DNA of 62,866 nt from an uncultured Collinsella sp. (GCA_937896835.1 CALBOJ010000105.1:1-62866), one strand, 5' to 3'; numbered from the stretch's first letter, positions 8,277 to 16,849 are shown. Program-made: numbers and translations. The notes: a model not told the origin generated them from the letters alone.

Positions 8277-8663
8277 TTACTCCTCGATTTCGGAAGATAG
8301 GTGAACCTTCCCCTTTATTTGAGGCTTCTGCTTTTCGATCTGGCGATAAAGCCTGTTGTACTCGATAGCCCACGGCCTTTCGATTTTTCGCAGAGCCAGA
8401 AGGTTCATGTGGCTAGTCGTATATGCCCTTGCCTTTTCTTTGGAAAAGCCTTCGTACATCGTCAGGTATCTTGCGAAATCACGCTGGAAGAATCCTTCGT
8501 AGCGTTCCTGCGACAACAGCTGCTCCGCTTCTCCTCGAGGCAAATCCCAGTGTTTTTGCAACAGGCCCAGGATTGCTTCCGTGGATGCAGGAGTCTCGTT
8601 AAGAGCCGCTACAGCTCTCAAGAGACTTTCGTCGTACCCCTCCTCGTAAAGCCGGCTTTCCAT
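8277..8663 (-). CDS. uncharacterised 128-residue protein within the phage module
   Basis: An acidic, helical, soluble protein (MESRLYEEGYDESLLRAVAA...) without motifs I recognise. The ATG is well placed behind GGGAGG. It is transcribed against the surrounding phage genes and is less GC-rich than they are, typical of a moron: a gene carried by a prophage for the benefit of phage or host, often exclusion or regulation. No signal peptide or membrane segment. The coding call is good because of the ribosome-binding site and uninterrupted frame; the function is unknown. Confidence 0.6.
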   Translation of the reverse strand: MESRLYEEGYDESLLRAVAALNETPASTEAILGLLQKHWDLPRGEAEQLLSQERYEGFFQRDFARYLTMYEGFSKEKARAYTTSHMNLLALRKIERPWAIEYNRLYRQIEKQKPQIKGKVHLSSEIEE

Positions 8664-8820
8664 TTCTACCTCCCGTTAGCGACTCTTTCGAACAATCGTT
8701 ACTGTGCTTTTTCTTATTTTACCTCGCTTTTTATAGCAGCGATTCAGCTACCAGCTGATTTGTGACCGCAGCGGATGATGGGGCCGTTGAAGTTGGTCCA
8801 TGTTCTGCTGGGAGGTCCTT

Positions 8821-9039
8821 GTGGAGTCTATTGCGGTGGCGCTCATCGGCGTCGTGACGCAGGTCGGGGTGATCGCGTCGAACTCGCGAAGCCGCGCGGT
8901 GATGGAGCTCAAGATTGACGAGCTCGCGCGGCGCGTTGAGAAGCACAACTGCCTCATCGAGCGCACCTACAAGCTCGAGCAGGACATGGCCGTGGTCAGG
9001 CGCGACGTTGACGCTCTTGAGGAGAGGAGCGGCAGATGA
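8821..9039 (+). CDS. XhlA-like phage membrane protein
   Basis: A 72-residue protein: a short hydrophobic N-terminus (ESIAVALIGVVTQVGVIAS) followed by a charged coiled coil (VMELKIDELARRVEKHNCLI ... DMAVVRRDVDALEERS). This is the layout of haemolysin XhlA-like proteins that accompany holins. I choose the GTG at 8821 because GGGAGGT lies five bases upstream; an ATG at 8800 would add seven residues across that site. The stop overlaps the holin start (ATGA), indicating coupled translation. Confidence 0.65.
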   Translation: MESIAVALIGVVTQVGVIASNSRSRAVMELKIDELARRVEKHNCLIERTYKLEQDMAVVRRDVDALEERSGR

Positions 9040-9248
9040 ACCGTTTTCTGACGAGCAACGAGCGGCAGTGGCGCTTTATGCGCACGGTCGTCCAGGGCGT
9101 CCTGGGCGTCGTAGTGGCCAACGTCGACCTGCTCATGGGCGTGGCCGTGCTCGACCCCACGCGGCGCGCGCTGTGCGTGGCCATGGTGATGGCCGTGCTC
9201 TCGCCCGTTATTGCCGAGCTGGGAAAGGCGGGCGATTCCTATGAGTGA
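9036..9248 (+). CDS. phage holin
   Basis: A 70-residue protein with two predicted membrane helices (about 20-40, VLGVVVANVDLLMGVAVL; and about 46-63, ALCVAMVMAVLSPVIAEL), a basic N-terminus and a short charged tail. Size and topology fit a class II holin, which forms lesions in the membrane so the endolysin can reach peptidoglycan. It overlaps the upstream XhlA-like gene by four bases and the next small ORF by eight. The specific holin family is not determined. Confidence 0.65.
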   Translation: MNRFLTSNERQWRFMRTVVQGVLGVVVANVDLLMGVAVLDPTRRALCVAMVMAVLSPVIAELGKAGDSYE

Positions 9249-9378
9249 GTACGCAAGCGAGGAGGAGCGCTGGGAGGAGTTGCGCGAGCCCGGCTGCGAG
9301 CCCGACACGCCCAGCGACTTCAAGCCCGAGGAGGGCGAGGACGCGGGATTCAAGGAGGTCAGCGCCAATGGGGCATAG
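9241..9378 (+). CDS. small acidic phage protein
   Basis: A 45-residue, strongly acidic protein (MSEYASEEERWEELREPGCE...). It begins eight bases before the holin stop and overlaps the amidase start by eleven, so it is part of a tightly packed translationally coupled cassette. The composition and coupling make it likely real. No family recognised; a small lysis-accessory role is possible but not shown. Confidence 0.5.
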   Translation: MSEYASEEERWEELREPGCEPDTPSDFKPEEGEDAGFKEVSANGA

Positions 9379-10185
9379 CATCCTGTTCAAGCAGTGCGGC
9401 AGCGACCGCATGACGCGCAGGCGCTCGCACGCCATCGACCGCATCGTGATCCACTACACGGCGACTCTGGCGTCGGCCCGCAACAACGCGATCTACTTCT
9501 CGCACAACGAGCGGCAGGGGTCGTCCGCCCGCTACTTCGTGGGCGACATCACCGACGAGATCTACCAGAGCGTGGCCGAGGGCGACACCGCCTGGCACGC
9601 CGGCAACTGGCTCATGAACTGCCGCAGCGTCGGCATCGAGGCCGTGAGCGCTAGCGAGGACTACAGCGAGGTCGAGGCGGGCAAGCTCGCCTGGCTCGTG
9701 CAGACCCTCATGAAGCGCTACGGCATCTCCGAGGGCGGCGTCATCCGCCGCTACGACGTGACCGACAAGATCTGCCCCGCGCCCTACATCGCCGCCGGGC
9801 GCAGGGCGGCCCTGCGCCCGCGCATCTGCCGAGGCGCCGGGTCTTCGGACACCGTGGCTGCGGGGTCTTCCGGCAGTGGCGGCTCTGCGCCCTCGGGTGA
9901 CGTGGCGAGCCTGGCGTGGCGCGTCATCAACGAGGAGTTCGGCAACGGCGAGGCGCGTAAACGGGCCCTGGGCTCGCGCTACTTCGAGGTGCAGGCCGAG
10001 GTGAACCGGATTCTCTCGGCGGTGGTTCCGGCGGTTCTTCTTCGTCCGGCAGTGGCGAGGTCGACATCGACGCGCTGGCACGCACCGTCATCAACGGCGA
10101 CTACGGCAACGGCGAGGAGCGCAAGCGACGGTTGGGCTCCAACTACGCCGCCGTGCAGCGCTGTGTGAGCCAGATGCTCTCGTGA
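9368..10185 (+). pseudogene. N-acetylmuramoyl-L-alanine amidase (endolysin) with a frameshift between CW_7 repeats
   Basis: The N-terminal 140 residues are an amidase_2 domain: IDRIVIHYTATLA holds the first zinc histidine, TAWHAGNW and KICPAPYI are further conserved motifs. A Gly/Ser linker leads to a CW_7 repeat (ASLAWRVINEEFGNGEARKR). At about 10018 the frame shifts by one base: the reading frame then continues GGGSGGSSSSGSG and a second CW_7 repeat (DALARTVINGDYGNGEERKR), ending at 10185. The unshifted frame runs to 10168 as nonsense. CW_7 modules bind peptidoglycan, so the product cut after one repeat may still act. A sequencing error is possible because the site is GC-rich. Confidence 0.75.
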
Positions 10186-10316
10186 GGCGGTTTCGCGAGG
10201 AGCTGGCGGAGGGCTGGCAATCGTGGCTTGCATCCCTGTGTTGCTGGCGGCGGCCGTTCTCATGCCAATCCCTTGGATGCTTGGATTGATATACAACAAA
10301 TAATACTTTTTGATGA

Positions 10317-10353
10317 GAGGCGCAGGTCAAGTTTGGACTGCGCCTCTTTGTTT
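10317..10353 (+). terminator. terminator of the phage lysis cassette
   Basis: GAGGCGCAG pairs with CTGCGCCTC and is followed by TTTGTTT on the + strand. The stretch 10354-10500 after it shows nothing I can support. Confidence 0.75.
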
Positions 10354-10499
10354 GGACGGTCGGGGGGTTACGAACAATCCTGAACGGAGCGCTTCCGAGC
10401 GTTGCGGAGTGTAAGAGACGATTTTTAAAACAGCATATTCTACCTGCGGTTTTGTTGATTATCGTTCTGAACCGTTTTGAAGTGCTCTATGGTCTCCGA

Positions 10500-10742
10500 T
10501 TAGCTCGCGGCTAAGTCCCTGAAAAGTAAAAGGCGCCCGTGCGGGCGCCTGCCTAGGACCGAGATTCGTTCGATTGTGGTCGGAATGCTCGTCTTCCGCG
10601 GTGCTGTCGTCCGGAGTCCGGCATCTGTCGTTCGCCTCTTCTGTCGTGTTTGATGTTGCGCGTTCTGCGAGCGACCTTGCGCAGGCCTACCGGCCCGTTG
10701 CCCCAGGTGCACCCGGATAAATGGCACCCATCGGTTGGGACT
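10500..10742 (-). repeat. 240-bp repeat, copy 2 (pairs with 1599-1838)
   Basis: The same sequence as 1599-1838, including the arginine-rich frame and the hairpin AGGCGCCCG...CGGGCGCCT (10531-10550) followed on the minus strand by TTTTACTTTT. Differences are scattered and do not clearly preserve either overlapping frame, so whether it codes cannot be decided by eye. Confidence 0.7.
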
Positions 10743-10866
10743 CAGCTTATCGAAATCGAACTATATGGGAGCGAGCGGAAGGGTGAACGGCCTAGGGTGC
10801 AACCAAGATGCCGTCTATCGTATCGTTTTCCCTAGACGAACGCAGGCCTGCGCTGCATTAATGAAT

Positions 10867-12381
10867 CTACACGGAGTCGTTGAGAAGGTCTTCCAGCATC
10901 GGGTCTATTCCGCTGGTGATAATATCCTCAATCAGATGCTGGGCATGGAAACGGTTGATTTGCCATGCTACATATGAAAGCGTTTGGCAGGCACGCTCCT
11001 TGATGTCGTATGGCGCCTTGCTTAAAACAATCGACTTTGCGATGTCGGCAAATGGATCGTGGTCTTCCCATGTCTTGCAGACTTGCGTCATGCTCTGGTC
11101 GATAGCATCCATGACAAAGGCCGCATTGCCGTTGTCGATTTCCGTAAATTTGACAACCGTTTTAGCGAACGCGGGGTTTGACGCTACCCGTGAGCACAGC
11201 TGCTCATCGGTCATTTCGAGAATCCATTCGGCAACCTCTCCGTCGAGGATTCCCCGTGCTGCCTTTTCCGCAAGTTTCGTTTCCCGGTCCGCATCTGCTA
11301 TCGAAGACAACCTTCGCTTTATCGCGCTCAAAAACTCTGCCGCATCCTGGTATCTTTTCGACGGATCGTCTGCGGTTGCTTTTTCTACCAGCGGTCGAAG
11401 ACGATGATTCGTTTTTGTCGGATGTCCGGCGAGCACGAAGTTGATAATCCTGCCCAAGGAAAAGACATCGCTCCTTTTGTCCCCATCTTTTAGATAGACA
11501 AGCTGTTCAGGTGAACAGTAGAACCACTGTCCATAATTGTTTGTGTTGGTGGTTTGGTAGGATGAAAGTGTGTTCAAGTTCTTTCCAAGCCCGAAATCGG
11601 CAATCTTCAGTTGGCCGCTCAGTAGAAAAATATTCGTGGGGCTTAGATCTCGGTGAATGTATCCGCGCGAGTGAATGGCAGCCATGGTGCCAACTATCTG
11701 CTCGATTATGGACATCTTGACTTGCTCGGATAGAGGATTGTCCATGAACTCTAGTAGCGTGGTCTCGCCGGCCTCCATCGTGTAGGAGCAATTGCTCTCG
11801 TCGAAATCAAAGACACGGAGAACCCCTGGCAGCTCCGAAAGATCATTCATTATCTCGTATTCGCGCTTGAAGCGATGGCGGTTTCTTGCATCAAGGGCTA
11901 CTTCGGGCATGAGCTTTTTCAGGACTCTGCCTGTTGACTTTTGCCTGAACGCTTCGGCAAAGCCGCCTTTCCCGATCGGGATTAGATCCGAATCAATCAC
12001 CACAAGCTTCATCTCGCCGTCTGTTCCGACTATCTCAAGCTCGTCGGAGATTAGTACTTGGTTGAACCGTTTCTTCGCTTTGTCCGCCCTTTCTCGGGCT
12101 TCGATTTCATCGCAGCCAAAAGTACTGACCATATACTTGAATCCAAGAACGATTGAGAAAAAACGATCGAGACGGCCGCTCGACGCAACACTGGCTATCT
12201 TTCCGGCGGCGTATCTCCATCTGGTAGGAGCGTTGCCACCTTGGTAGATGTCCCGGAAGTCAAAATGGTCATTGAAGAATGTCACTATTTGAGGGCCCGA
12301 CAAGTAGTGGAACAGCTCTCCTTCGTCGCCCACGAACATCTTTGCAATAGATTCGAGCGACCGCTCGCTGAGTAATGGCAT
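10867..12381 (-). CDS. Ser/Thr protein kinase with an extra N-terminal domain
   Basis: The second ATG (12381) has GAGGAGG eight bases upstream and gives 504 residues; an ATG at 12402 would add seven. Numbering from 12402, a Hanks-type kinase domain spans about 135-370: glycine loop GKGGFAEAF (144-152), likely ATP lysine in RVLKKLM (162-163), catalytic loop HRDLSPTN (250-257), DFG (269-271) and a CSPEQ activation motif. There is no membrane helix or extracellular sensor, unlike PknB. Residues 10-110 (SLESIAKMFVGDEG, FHYLSGPQIVTFFNDHF) resemble the N-terminal domain of AbiJ-like abortive-infection proteins. The C-terminal 140 residues are helical. Possibly a phage-sensing kinase; the kinase call is firm, the defence role inferred. 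Confidence 0.85.
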   Translation of the reverse strand: MPLLSERSLESIAKMFVGDEGELFHYLSGPQIVTFFNDHFDFRDIYQGGNAPTRWRYAAGKIASVASSGRLDRFFSIVLGFKYMVSTFGCDEIEARERADKAKKRFNQVLISDELEIVGTDGEMKLVVIDSDLIPIGKGGFAEAFRQKSTGRVLKKLMPEVALDARNRHRFKREYEIMNDLSELPGVLRVFDFDESNCSYTMEAGETTLLEFMDNPLSEQVKMSIIEQIVGTMAAIHSRGYIHRDLSPTNIFLLSGQLKIADFGLGKNLNTLSSYQTTNTNNYGQWFYCSPEQLVYLKDGDKRSDVFSLGRIINFVLAGHPTKTNHRLRPLVEKATADDPSKRYQDAAEFLSAIKRRLSSIADADRETKLAEKAARGILDGEVAEWILEMTDEQLCSRVASNPAFAKTVVKFTEIDNGNAAFVMDAIDQSMTQVCKTWEDHDPFADIAKSIVLSKAPYDIKERACQTLSYVAWQINRFHAQHLIEDIITSGIDPMLEDLLNDSV

Positions 12382-12644
12382 CGTTCTGTCCTCCTCGTTC
12401 ATCTGTCGTCATCCTAGTCACCGGAGTGCATTCTGCCAAGGATATTTGTCTTAATGAGCTGCTATCTTTTTGTGCTCTCCGCTCATATGATTATCCGACT
12501 TTGCCTGGTTATTAATGCATCAGAAAATCGACAACCCCGTAGCTGGCATCCTCGTTAGCTCAAAGGATATTATGACGACGAGGCAATCCCGAAGCTGGCG
12601 ACATCATTCGTGTAATAAGTCTTGTCACGTTTCAGGATTTCACT

Positions 12645-13150
12645 AACTTATAAGCAAGCCACCCGAGACTACTCACCTTTCCCGCCGATGGCGAAGCCCT
12701 GCGACCTGGGGTTTTGCGAATGTCGCGCAAGCCACCTGCGTTAATTCACCTACGATTGCAGCTGGCGGCTTGCGGGTTAAAGGGCGGTTGAGTTTCAAAA
12801 CGGGCGTTTTCAGCGCTATCGAGCCTCCTAAGGCGCCCCGCTGCGCTCTTTGGGACAAAAACAAAAAATCAAAGTCCTGAGTTTGAAAAAAGTATTTGAG
12901 GCTGTCCCAGCTTTTGTCCCCGAAGCTGACGAAGCACGACATGGTGTCACCTGGCGGCACTTGGCTCGAGACGGCACCGAAAACTGGGTGCAACTGGAGT
13001 GACGGGACGGCAGAATCGACGCCATCGAGTGGGAGTAGGACGACAGGGTTCTGACCTGCGATTTTGAGTGCCGCACTATGCCGCTGAGTTTCGTTTCGTA
13101 CGAGAGTCATGACAAAGCCACCAGCGACGGAGATGAGTAAAAGCGATTAA
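12645..13150 (+). repeat. GCAAGCCACC repeat, copy B, with a DAIEWE-stop end
   Basis: Two GCAAGCCACC units (12655 and about 12727) lead into a block shared with 17395-17790 that contains GGGACAAAA ... TTTTGTCCC inverted segments and a frame ending GAC-GCC-ATC-GAG-TGG-GAG-TAG. Upstream in that frame a TGA interrupts, and the same TGA is present in copy C. The block then runs into sequence shared with 7110-7240. It looks like layered gene debris. The stretch 12420-12640 before it is AT-rich and holds no gene I can support. Confidence 0.65.
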
Positions 13151-13191
13151 AGAGCCTCCGTTCCCTGCGTTGGGACGGAGGCTCTTTCTTT
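13151..13191. terminator. bidirectional terminator downstream of the ABC-F gene
   Basis: AGAGCCTCCGT and ACGGAGGCTCT form an 11-bp stem with T-rich flanks on both sides. The minus-strand ABC-F gene ends 53 bases away, so it probably stops that transcript. Confidence 0.75.
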
Positions 13192-13243
13192 GCCGTTTTA
13201 CTCCCTTGTCTCCGTTCGGGGATTATTTCCTGCTCATTTAGGG

Positions 13244-14713
13244 CTATTCGCGCTGAAAGATTTTGACTAGCTTGGTGTCCTTTATTTCGTAGACAATGTC
13301 TGCGACGTTCTCGACCAGCCTCTTATCGTGGGAGACGAACACTATCGTTCCGGCATAGGCGCTCATCATCTGCTCGAGGGCTTCGGCGCTCTTGATGTCC
13401 AGGTAATTTCCAGGCTCGTCCATGAGCAAGATGTTGTATCTGCCCAGCAGCATCTTCGCGAGTAGCAGCTTGATGACTTCGCCTCCCGAGAGAACGCCAA
13501 CGTCCTTTGTCAGGTCGCGCGGTCCGATTCCCATAGAGGCGAGGATGCCTCGAATTTCGGTCATGCTGTACTCGCAACCATTCTGCATGAACGAGATCAC
13601 AGACTGGCGGGCGTCGAACTTGTAACCTGTCTGTTCGAAGTAGCCGATCTCTGCTTTGGGAGAGATGTTGATACCGTCGGCGCGTCGAACGATTGCCTTC
13701 AGCAGGCTGGTCTTTCCTGTGCCGTTGCCACCGGTGATGGCCACTTTGGCACCGAGCGGTATCTCGAATTTCGCGTGGTCATAGAGCACGCAGTTGCCGA
13801 AGCTCAAGCTGAAATCATCTGCCGAGATGGGAAATTTGCTGTGCAGTTCCAGGGCCTTGCTCTGGCGGAAGCGCACGGCGCGAATGCTATCTGGGGCCTC
13901 GATCCCTTCGAGCGCTTCGAGGCGCTTCTCCATGTTCTTAGCTGCCTGATGCATTTTCTTCTGCTTGGTGCCGGTTGTTTTCTGATGCCCCAAGCGACCT
14001 GCATACTCGTTGCTTTTTTTCGCACCCTTCCGCTTGGCGTCGACCTGCCGTGCTTTTTTCCGCTGTTTTTCGATGGCGGCTTCGAGGCGATCGCGCTCGC
14101 GCATCGCCTCTTCGTATCGAGTCGCCTGAGCTTTGCGCTCTTCTTCTTTCTGTCGCAGATAGTCGGAGTAGTCACCCCAGAATTCGGAAATACCGCCGTC
14201 TTTGAGCTCCCAGATCTTGTCTACCACCTGGTCGAGAAAATGACGGTCATGGCTCACGATGAGCAGGGCCCCATCAAATGCCTTGAGCTGTCCGACGAGA
14301 AGGCGGATGCCGTCTTGGTCGAGGTGGCTCGTAGGCTCGTCGGCGAAGATCGCGCTTGCATGCTGGGAGAGCGCAGAGGCAATCTTGGCGCGTGTTTCCT
14401 CCCCGCCGCTCATCGTCTCCTGCGCCACTTCGGCGACGTTGAGACGGGAGAGCATCTCGCCGTTGTCCTGAGCCGCATCAAGGTCGAGTTCGTCGAGCTG
14501 GCCGATGAGGGCAATGCTGCCGAAGCGCCTGACGTCGGCGTCCGCAATGGTTAGATTGCCGCTCAGGATTTTTAGCAGGCTGGTTTTGCCTGCACCGTTG
14601 TCTCCTACCAAGCCGATGCGATCGTAGGGGTAGATTTCCAATTCTTCGATGTCCAGAATATCGCGGCCGGCATATTCCAAAAAGATGTCTTTAGCTTTGA
14701 CTATGAGTTCCAT
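13244..14713 (-). CDS. ABC-F ribosomal protection protein, Msr(D)-like
   Basis: A 489-residue protein with two ATPase domains and no membrane segments. Domain 1: Walker A GDNGAGKTSL, signature MSGGEETR, Walker B IFADEPTSHLD. Domain 2: GGNGTGKTSL, LSGGEVIK, LLMDEPGNYLD. A long basic inter-domain linker (KKARQVDAKRKGAKKSNEY) is the part ABC-F proteins push into the ribosomal exit site to dislodge macrolides. Length and the sequence of every motif follow Msr(D), which is 487 residues. The ATG at 14713 has AAGGTGG upstream, and the start MELIVKAKDI matches the family; the longer frame to 15166 runs into the efflux gene. It lies 259 bases downstream of a Mef-like gene, the classic mef-msr arrangement. 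Resistance is expected but not proven. Confidence 0.9.
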   Translation of the reverse strand: MELIVKAKDIFLEYAGRDILDIEELEIYPYDRIGLVGDNGAGKTSLLKILSGNLTIADADVRRFGSIALIGQLDELDLDAAQDNGEMLSRLNVAEVAQETMSGGEETRAKIASALSQHASAIFADEPTSHLDQDGIRLLVGQLKAFDGALLIVSHDRHFLDQVVDKIWELKDGGISEFWGDYSDYLRQKEEERKAQATRYEEAMRERDRLEAAIEKQRKKARQVDAKRKGAKKSNEYAGRLGHQKTTGTKQKKMHQAAKNMEKRLEALEGIEAPDSIRAVRFRQSKALELHSKFPISADDFSLSFGNCVLYDHAKFEIPLGAKVAITGGNGTGKTSLLKAIVRRADGINISPKAEIGYFEQTGYKFDARQSVISFMQNGCEYSMTEIRGILASMGIGPRDLTKDVGVLSGGEVIKLLLAKMLLGRYNILLMDEPGNYLDIKSAEALEQMMSAYAGTIVFVSHDKRLVENVADIVYEIKDTKLVKIFQRE

Positions 14714-14762
14714 AAGTTGAACCACCTTTTGTGTATTGTCGTTTTCTGGAAGCGCAGCCATG

Positions 14763-14819
14763 CCAATAAAGAATCGCTCACGTCGATTTTTCGCCTTTGC
14801 CCGATTGCCGGCGTGAGCG
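14763..14819 (-). promoter_or_regulatory. possible attenuator in the mef-msr spacer
   Basis: On the minus strand CGCTCACG (14812-14819) pairs with CGTGAGCG (14775-14782) and is followed by ATTCTTTATT. An alternative pairing of two GCCGGC boxes (14807-14812 and 14836-14841) would compete with it. Known msr(D) genes are controlled by ribosome-stalling attenuation in this spacer. I found no convincing leader peptide here, so the role is inferred from structure and precedent. Confidence 0.45.
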
Positions 14820-14972
14820 TTTTGGCCTTGCGCAAGCCGGCAAATCCGAAAATGATAGTTGGCGGCGAATAAGGAGCGCGATGTGGGATGTCGGCGCAAT
14901 ACCTCGTCGTCGCAAGGGCTTGAAGGCTGACGCGCGAACCGATGGCTGCCGCCTCTTTTTCGAATGCTTGGG

Positions 14973-16259
14973 CTATTGAATCTGCCCGGTATTTCTTTTC
15001 CCCACGTTTCGTACACTTGGAGCGAGAAGCATCGCCATCGCAAGCAGTACCATGGTCGCTCCAGAGCCGACGAACCACAACGGAGCTCCGAGCAGGTCCG
15101 CAAAAACGGAGGGGGCTGCGAGGCCCATGGGCATGGCCCACGCCATAATGGTTCCATAGAGACCAAAAACGCGGCCTAGGTACTCAGGAGGTATCTGCTC
15201 CTGCATAAGGGCAGTCTGGGTTCCTGCGTACAGCGGGGAGCATGCGCCCATAAGAAAGCTCGCCGGTAGGAAAGCGGCGAACAGCGACGGGCCGAGCAAT
15301 CCGGATGCGATTGCGACGACGCCGAAGCCGGCGATTGCGGCGACCATGGTGAGCGACCTATTGCGGAACCCTCCCGTGGCCGCCAAAATGCCGGACCCAG
15401 CCAGCATGCCTGCGGAGAAAAGGACCTCCACCAAAGCAGCATCCCCCGTGCTACCGCCAAAATGTCCCAAGGTCATTATTGGGAACAATGCCGCGAGTGG
15501 GGAGAACGCGAAAGCGAAGACGAACCCGCACCAAAGAATGGCGAACAGCCCCCTGTATCCCCTGATCAGCTTGTAGCCGTCCGAAATCTCAGAGAAAAGT
15601 TCTCGAACTTTATTGGAAAAGGACGAGCTGCGGTCGGCTTCGTCGAGTCCTCCTGCGTCTATCTGAGCGGCGAGGACAGCTAGAGAAGCGAAAAGCGCCC
15701 CCAGCACGTCGAGGGCAATCATGGCGGTAATGCCCGCCACAGGATAAATCACTGCCGCGAGCGCGGCGCCAAGAATGTATCCGGCGGACTGAATCGCTTG
15801 CATCACTCCCGATAGGCGAACGAGATGCTCTGGCGGGGCGAGATGGGGCGTGAGGGATTGGGAGGCCGGCGTGTAGAACGAAGTGCCAGCTGCGCGGAGA
15901 AACAGGGCGATGAGTATTGACCACGCAGGTAAGCTGCCGGCCAACGAGGCAATCGCCAAGGCGGCGCCCACCGCGGCAACGAAGAGGTCGGCGCCGATGA
16001 GAACACGCTTCAAAGGCAGTCTGTCGACAACGGCGCCCGCAAGGACTCCGAACAAAGCAATCGGCAGAAAGCCTGCTAACGATGCCAGGGAGAGGAGGGA
16101 AGATGATCCTGTCGTGAGGGCGATATGCCAAATGAGACCCATTTGGAGAATCGAGCTCGTCAATGTCGACACGAGCTCCCCGCCCCATACGAAACAAATC
16201 TTAAATTGCCATGAATGGCACAGCGAAACAGACCTGCGCCGAGAGGTTTCAAACATCAT
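14973..16259 (-). CDS. macrolide efflux MFS transporter, Mef-like
   Basis: A 428-residue protein with about 12 membrane helices. The start of the first helix region (WGGELVSTLTSSILQMGLIW) and the following GFLPIALFGVLAGAVVDRLP match the conserved beginning of Mef(A)/Mef(E) proteins, including the motif A-like DRLPLKR loop. It exports macrolides by proton antiport and works with the ABC-F protein encoded downstream. I choose the first of two adjacent ATGs at 16259 (GGA upstream is weak); a TTG at 16289 is an alternative. Upstream lie a strong promoter and a short leader peptide. Codon use is GC-rich like the host, so this is not a recent streptococcal import. Substrate is inferred. Confidence 0.8.
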   Translation of the reverse strand: MMFETSRRRSVSLCHSWQFKICFVWGGELVSTLTSSILQMGLIWHIALTTGSSSLLSLASLAGFLPIALFGVLAGAVVDRLPLKRVLIGADLFVAAVGAALAIASLAGSLPAWSILIALFLRAAGTSFYTPASQSLTPHLAPPEHLVRLSGVMQAIQSAGYILGAALAAVIYPVAGITAMIALDVLGALFASLAVLAAQIDAGGLDEADRSSSFSNKVRELFSEISDGYKLIRGYRGLFAILWCGFVFAFAFSPLAALFPIMTLGHFGGSTGDAALVEVLFSAGMLAGSGILAATGGFRNRSLTMVAAIAGFGVVAIASGLLGPSLFAAFLPASFLMGACSPLYAGTQTALMQEQIPPEYLGRVFGLYGTIMAWAMPMGLAAPSVFADLLGAPLWFVGSGATMVLLAMAMLLAPSVRNVGKRNTGQIQ

Positions 16260-16308
16260 GGTTATGTCCAATCGTGGAATGGCGTGCAAAACAGCGCGAC
16301 GCCATAAC

Positions 16309-16328
16309 AGCGCCGCTTTTTAGGCGCT
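16309..16328 (-). promoter_or_regulatory. leader hairpin before the mef-like gene
   Basis: AGCGCC and GGCGCT pair around the stop codon of the 11-codon leader ORF. A ribosome stalled in the leader would disrupt this stem. Confidence 0.4.
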
Positions 16329-16355
16329 CATCCACGTGCGGAAAAGACCAACCAC
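16320..16355 (-). CDS. 11-residue leader peptide upstream of the mef-like gene
   Basis: A GTG codon at 16353-16355 with AGGAGG six bases upstream opens the short frame MVGLFRTWMSA-stop. It lies between the sigma-70 promoter at 16396-16425 and the efflux gene, and a hairpin overlaps its stop. Macrolide-resistance genes are often induced by drug-dependent stalling on just such a hydrophobic leader. The ribosome-binding site makes translation likely; the regulatory role is an inference. Confidence 0.5.
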   Translation of the reverse strand: MVGLFRTWMSA

Positions 16356-16395
16356 GACACCCCTCCTTCGCTGACTCAGTTCGGCAAACCACGCA

Positions 16396-16425
16396 ATTTT
16401 AAGGAGGCTGAAGCTCGTTTGTCAA
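16396..16425 (-). promoter_or_regulatory. sigma-70 promoter of the mef-msr operon
   Basis: TTGACA (16420-16425) and TAAAAT (16396-16401) on the minus strand are spaced by 18 bases. Confidence 0.75.
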
Positions 16426-16492
16426 GGATTGCCTGTCGGCAAGGACAATCCTTTCTGGCCATTCGATCCCTTTTGTATCTTTGGTTGCGTAG

Positions 16493-16611
16493 GTGACCCG
16501 CCAGGGCTATTACGCGTGGAAGAGGCGCCTGCCGAGCTGGCCGATGAGGCGCTGAAGATGGCCCTGGTCAGGCGAAACGATCCCAAGGGATGCGTACATC
16601 ATTCGGATAGT
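16493..16611 (+). mobile_element. IS3-family transposase (OrfB) remnant
   Basis: One frame reads VTRQGYYAWKRRLPS, matching the early RQGYYAW motif of IS3-type OrfB. Another frame just after reads ELADEALKMALVRRNDPKGC followed by VHHSD, the core that precedes the second catalytic Asp of the rve domain. About 100 codons between them are missing and the frames differ, so this is an internally deleted, dead copy. No terminal inverted repeats were found. Confidence 0.65.
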
Positions 16612-16849
16612 AAGAATGTTGCCAGCAGGTTTTGCGGCAACCGCAAAGGAGCCGTATCCTGCAGCTGGAATCACGTTGCAGCATCCTGACCCGCATTCCG
16701 ATTGGCGGACGGCCCGCTTCGGCATCCTGACCAGCACAGCGATCGAGCCTTGTCATTCCTTGGATATGCCGGTTGCTCGGGGCGGTCCCGACGGAGGCCC
16801 TCGCCTCCCCGGTCCGTGACCCAAGAAGGGCAAGCATGCTGATCTGCAT

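Noticed and set aside
9359..10081. A 240-residue minus-strand frame opposite the amidase
   Set aside because: It is antisense to clear amidase and CW_7 motifs and has no ribosome-binding site.
13244..15166. Extended ABC-F start at 15166
   Set aside because: The extra 151 residues overlap the Mef-like gene and the regulatory spacer; the ATG at 14713 fits the family start and has a ribosome-binding site.
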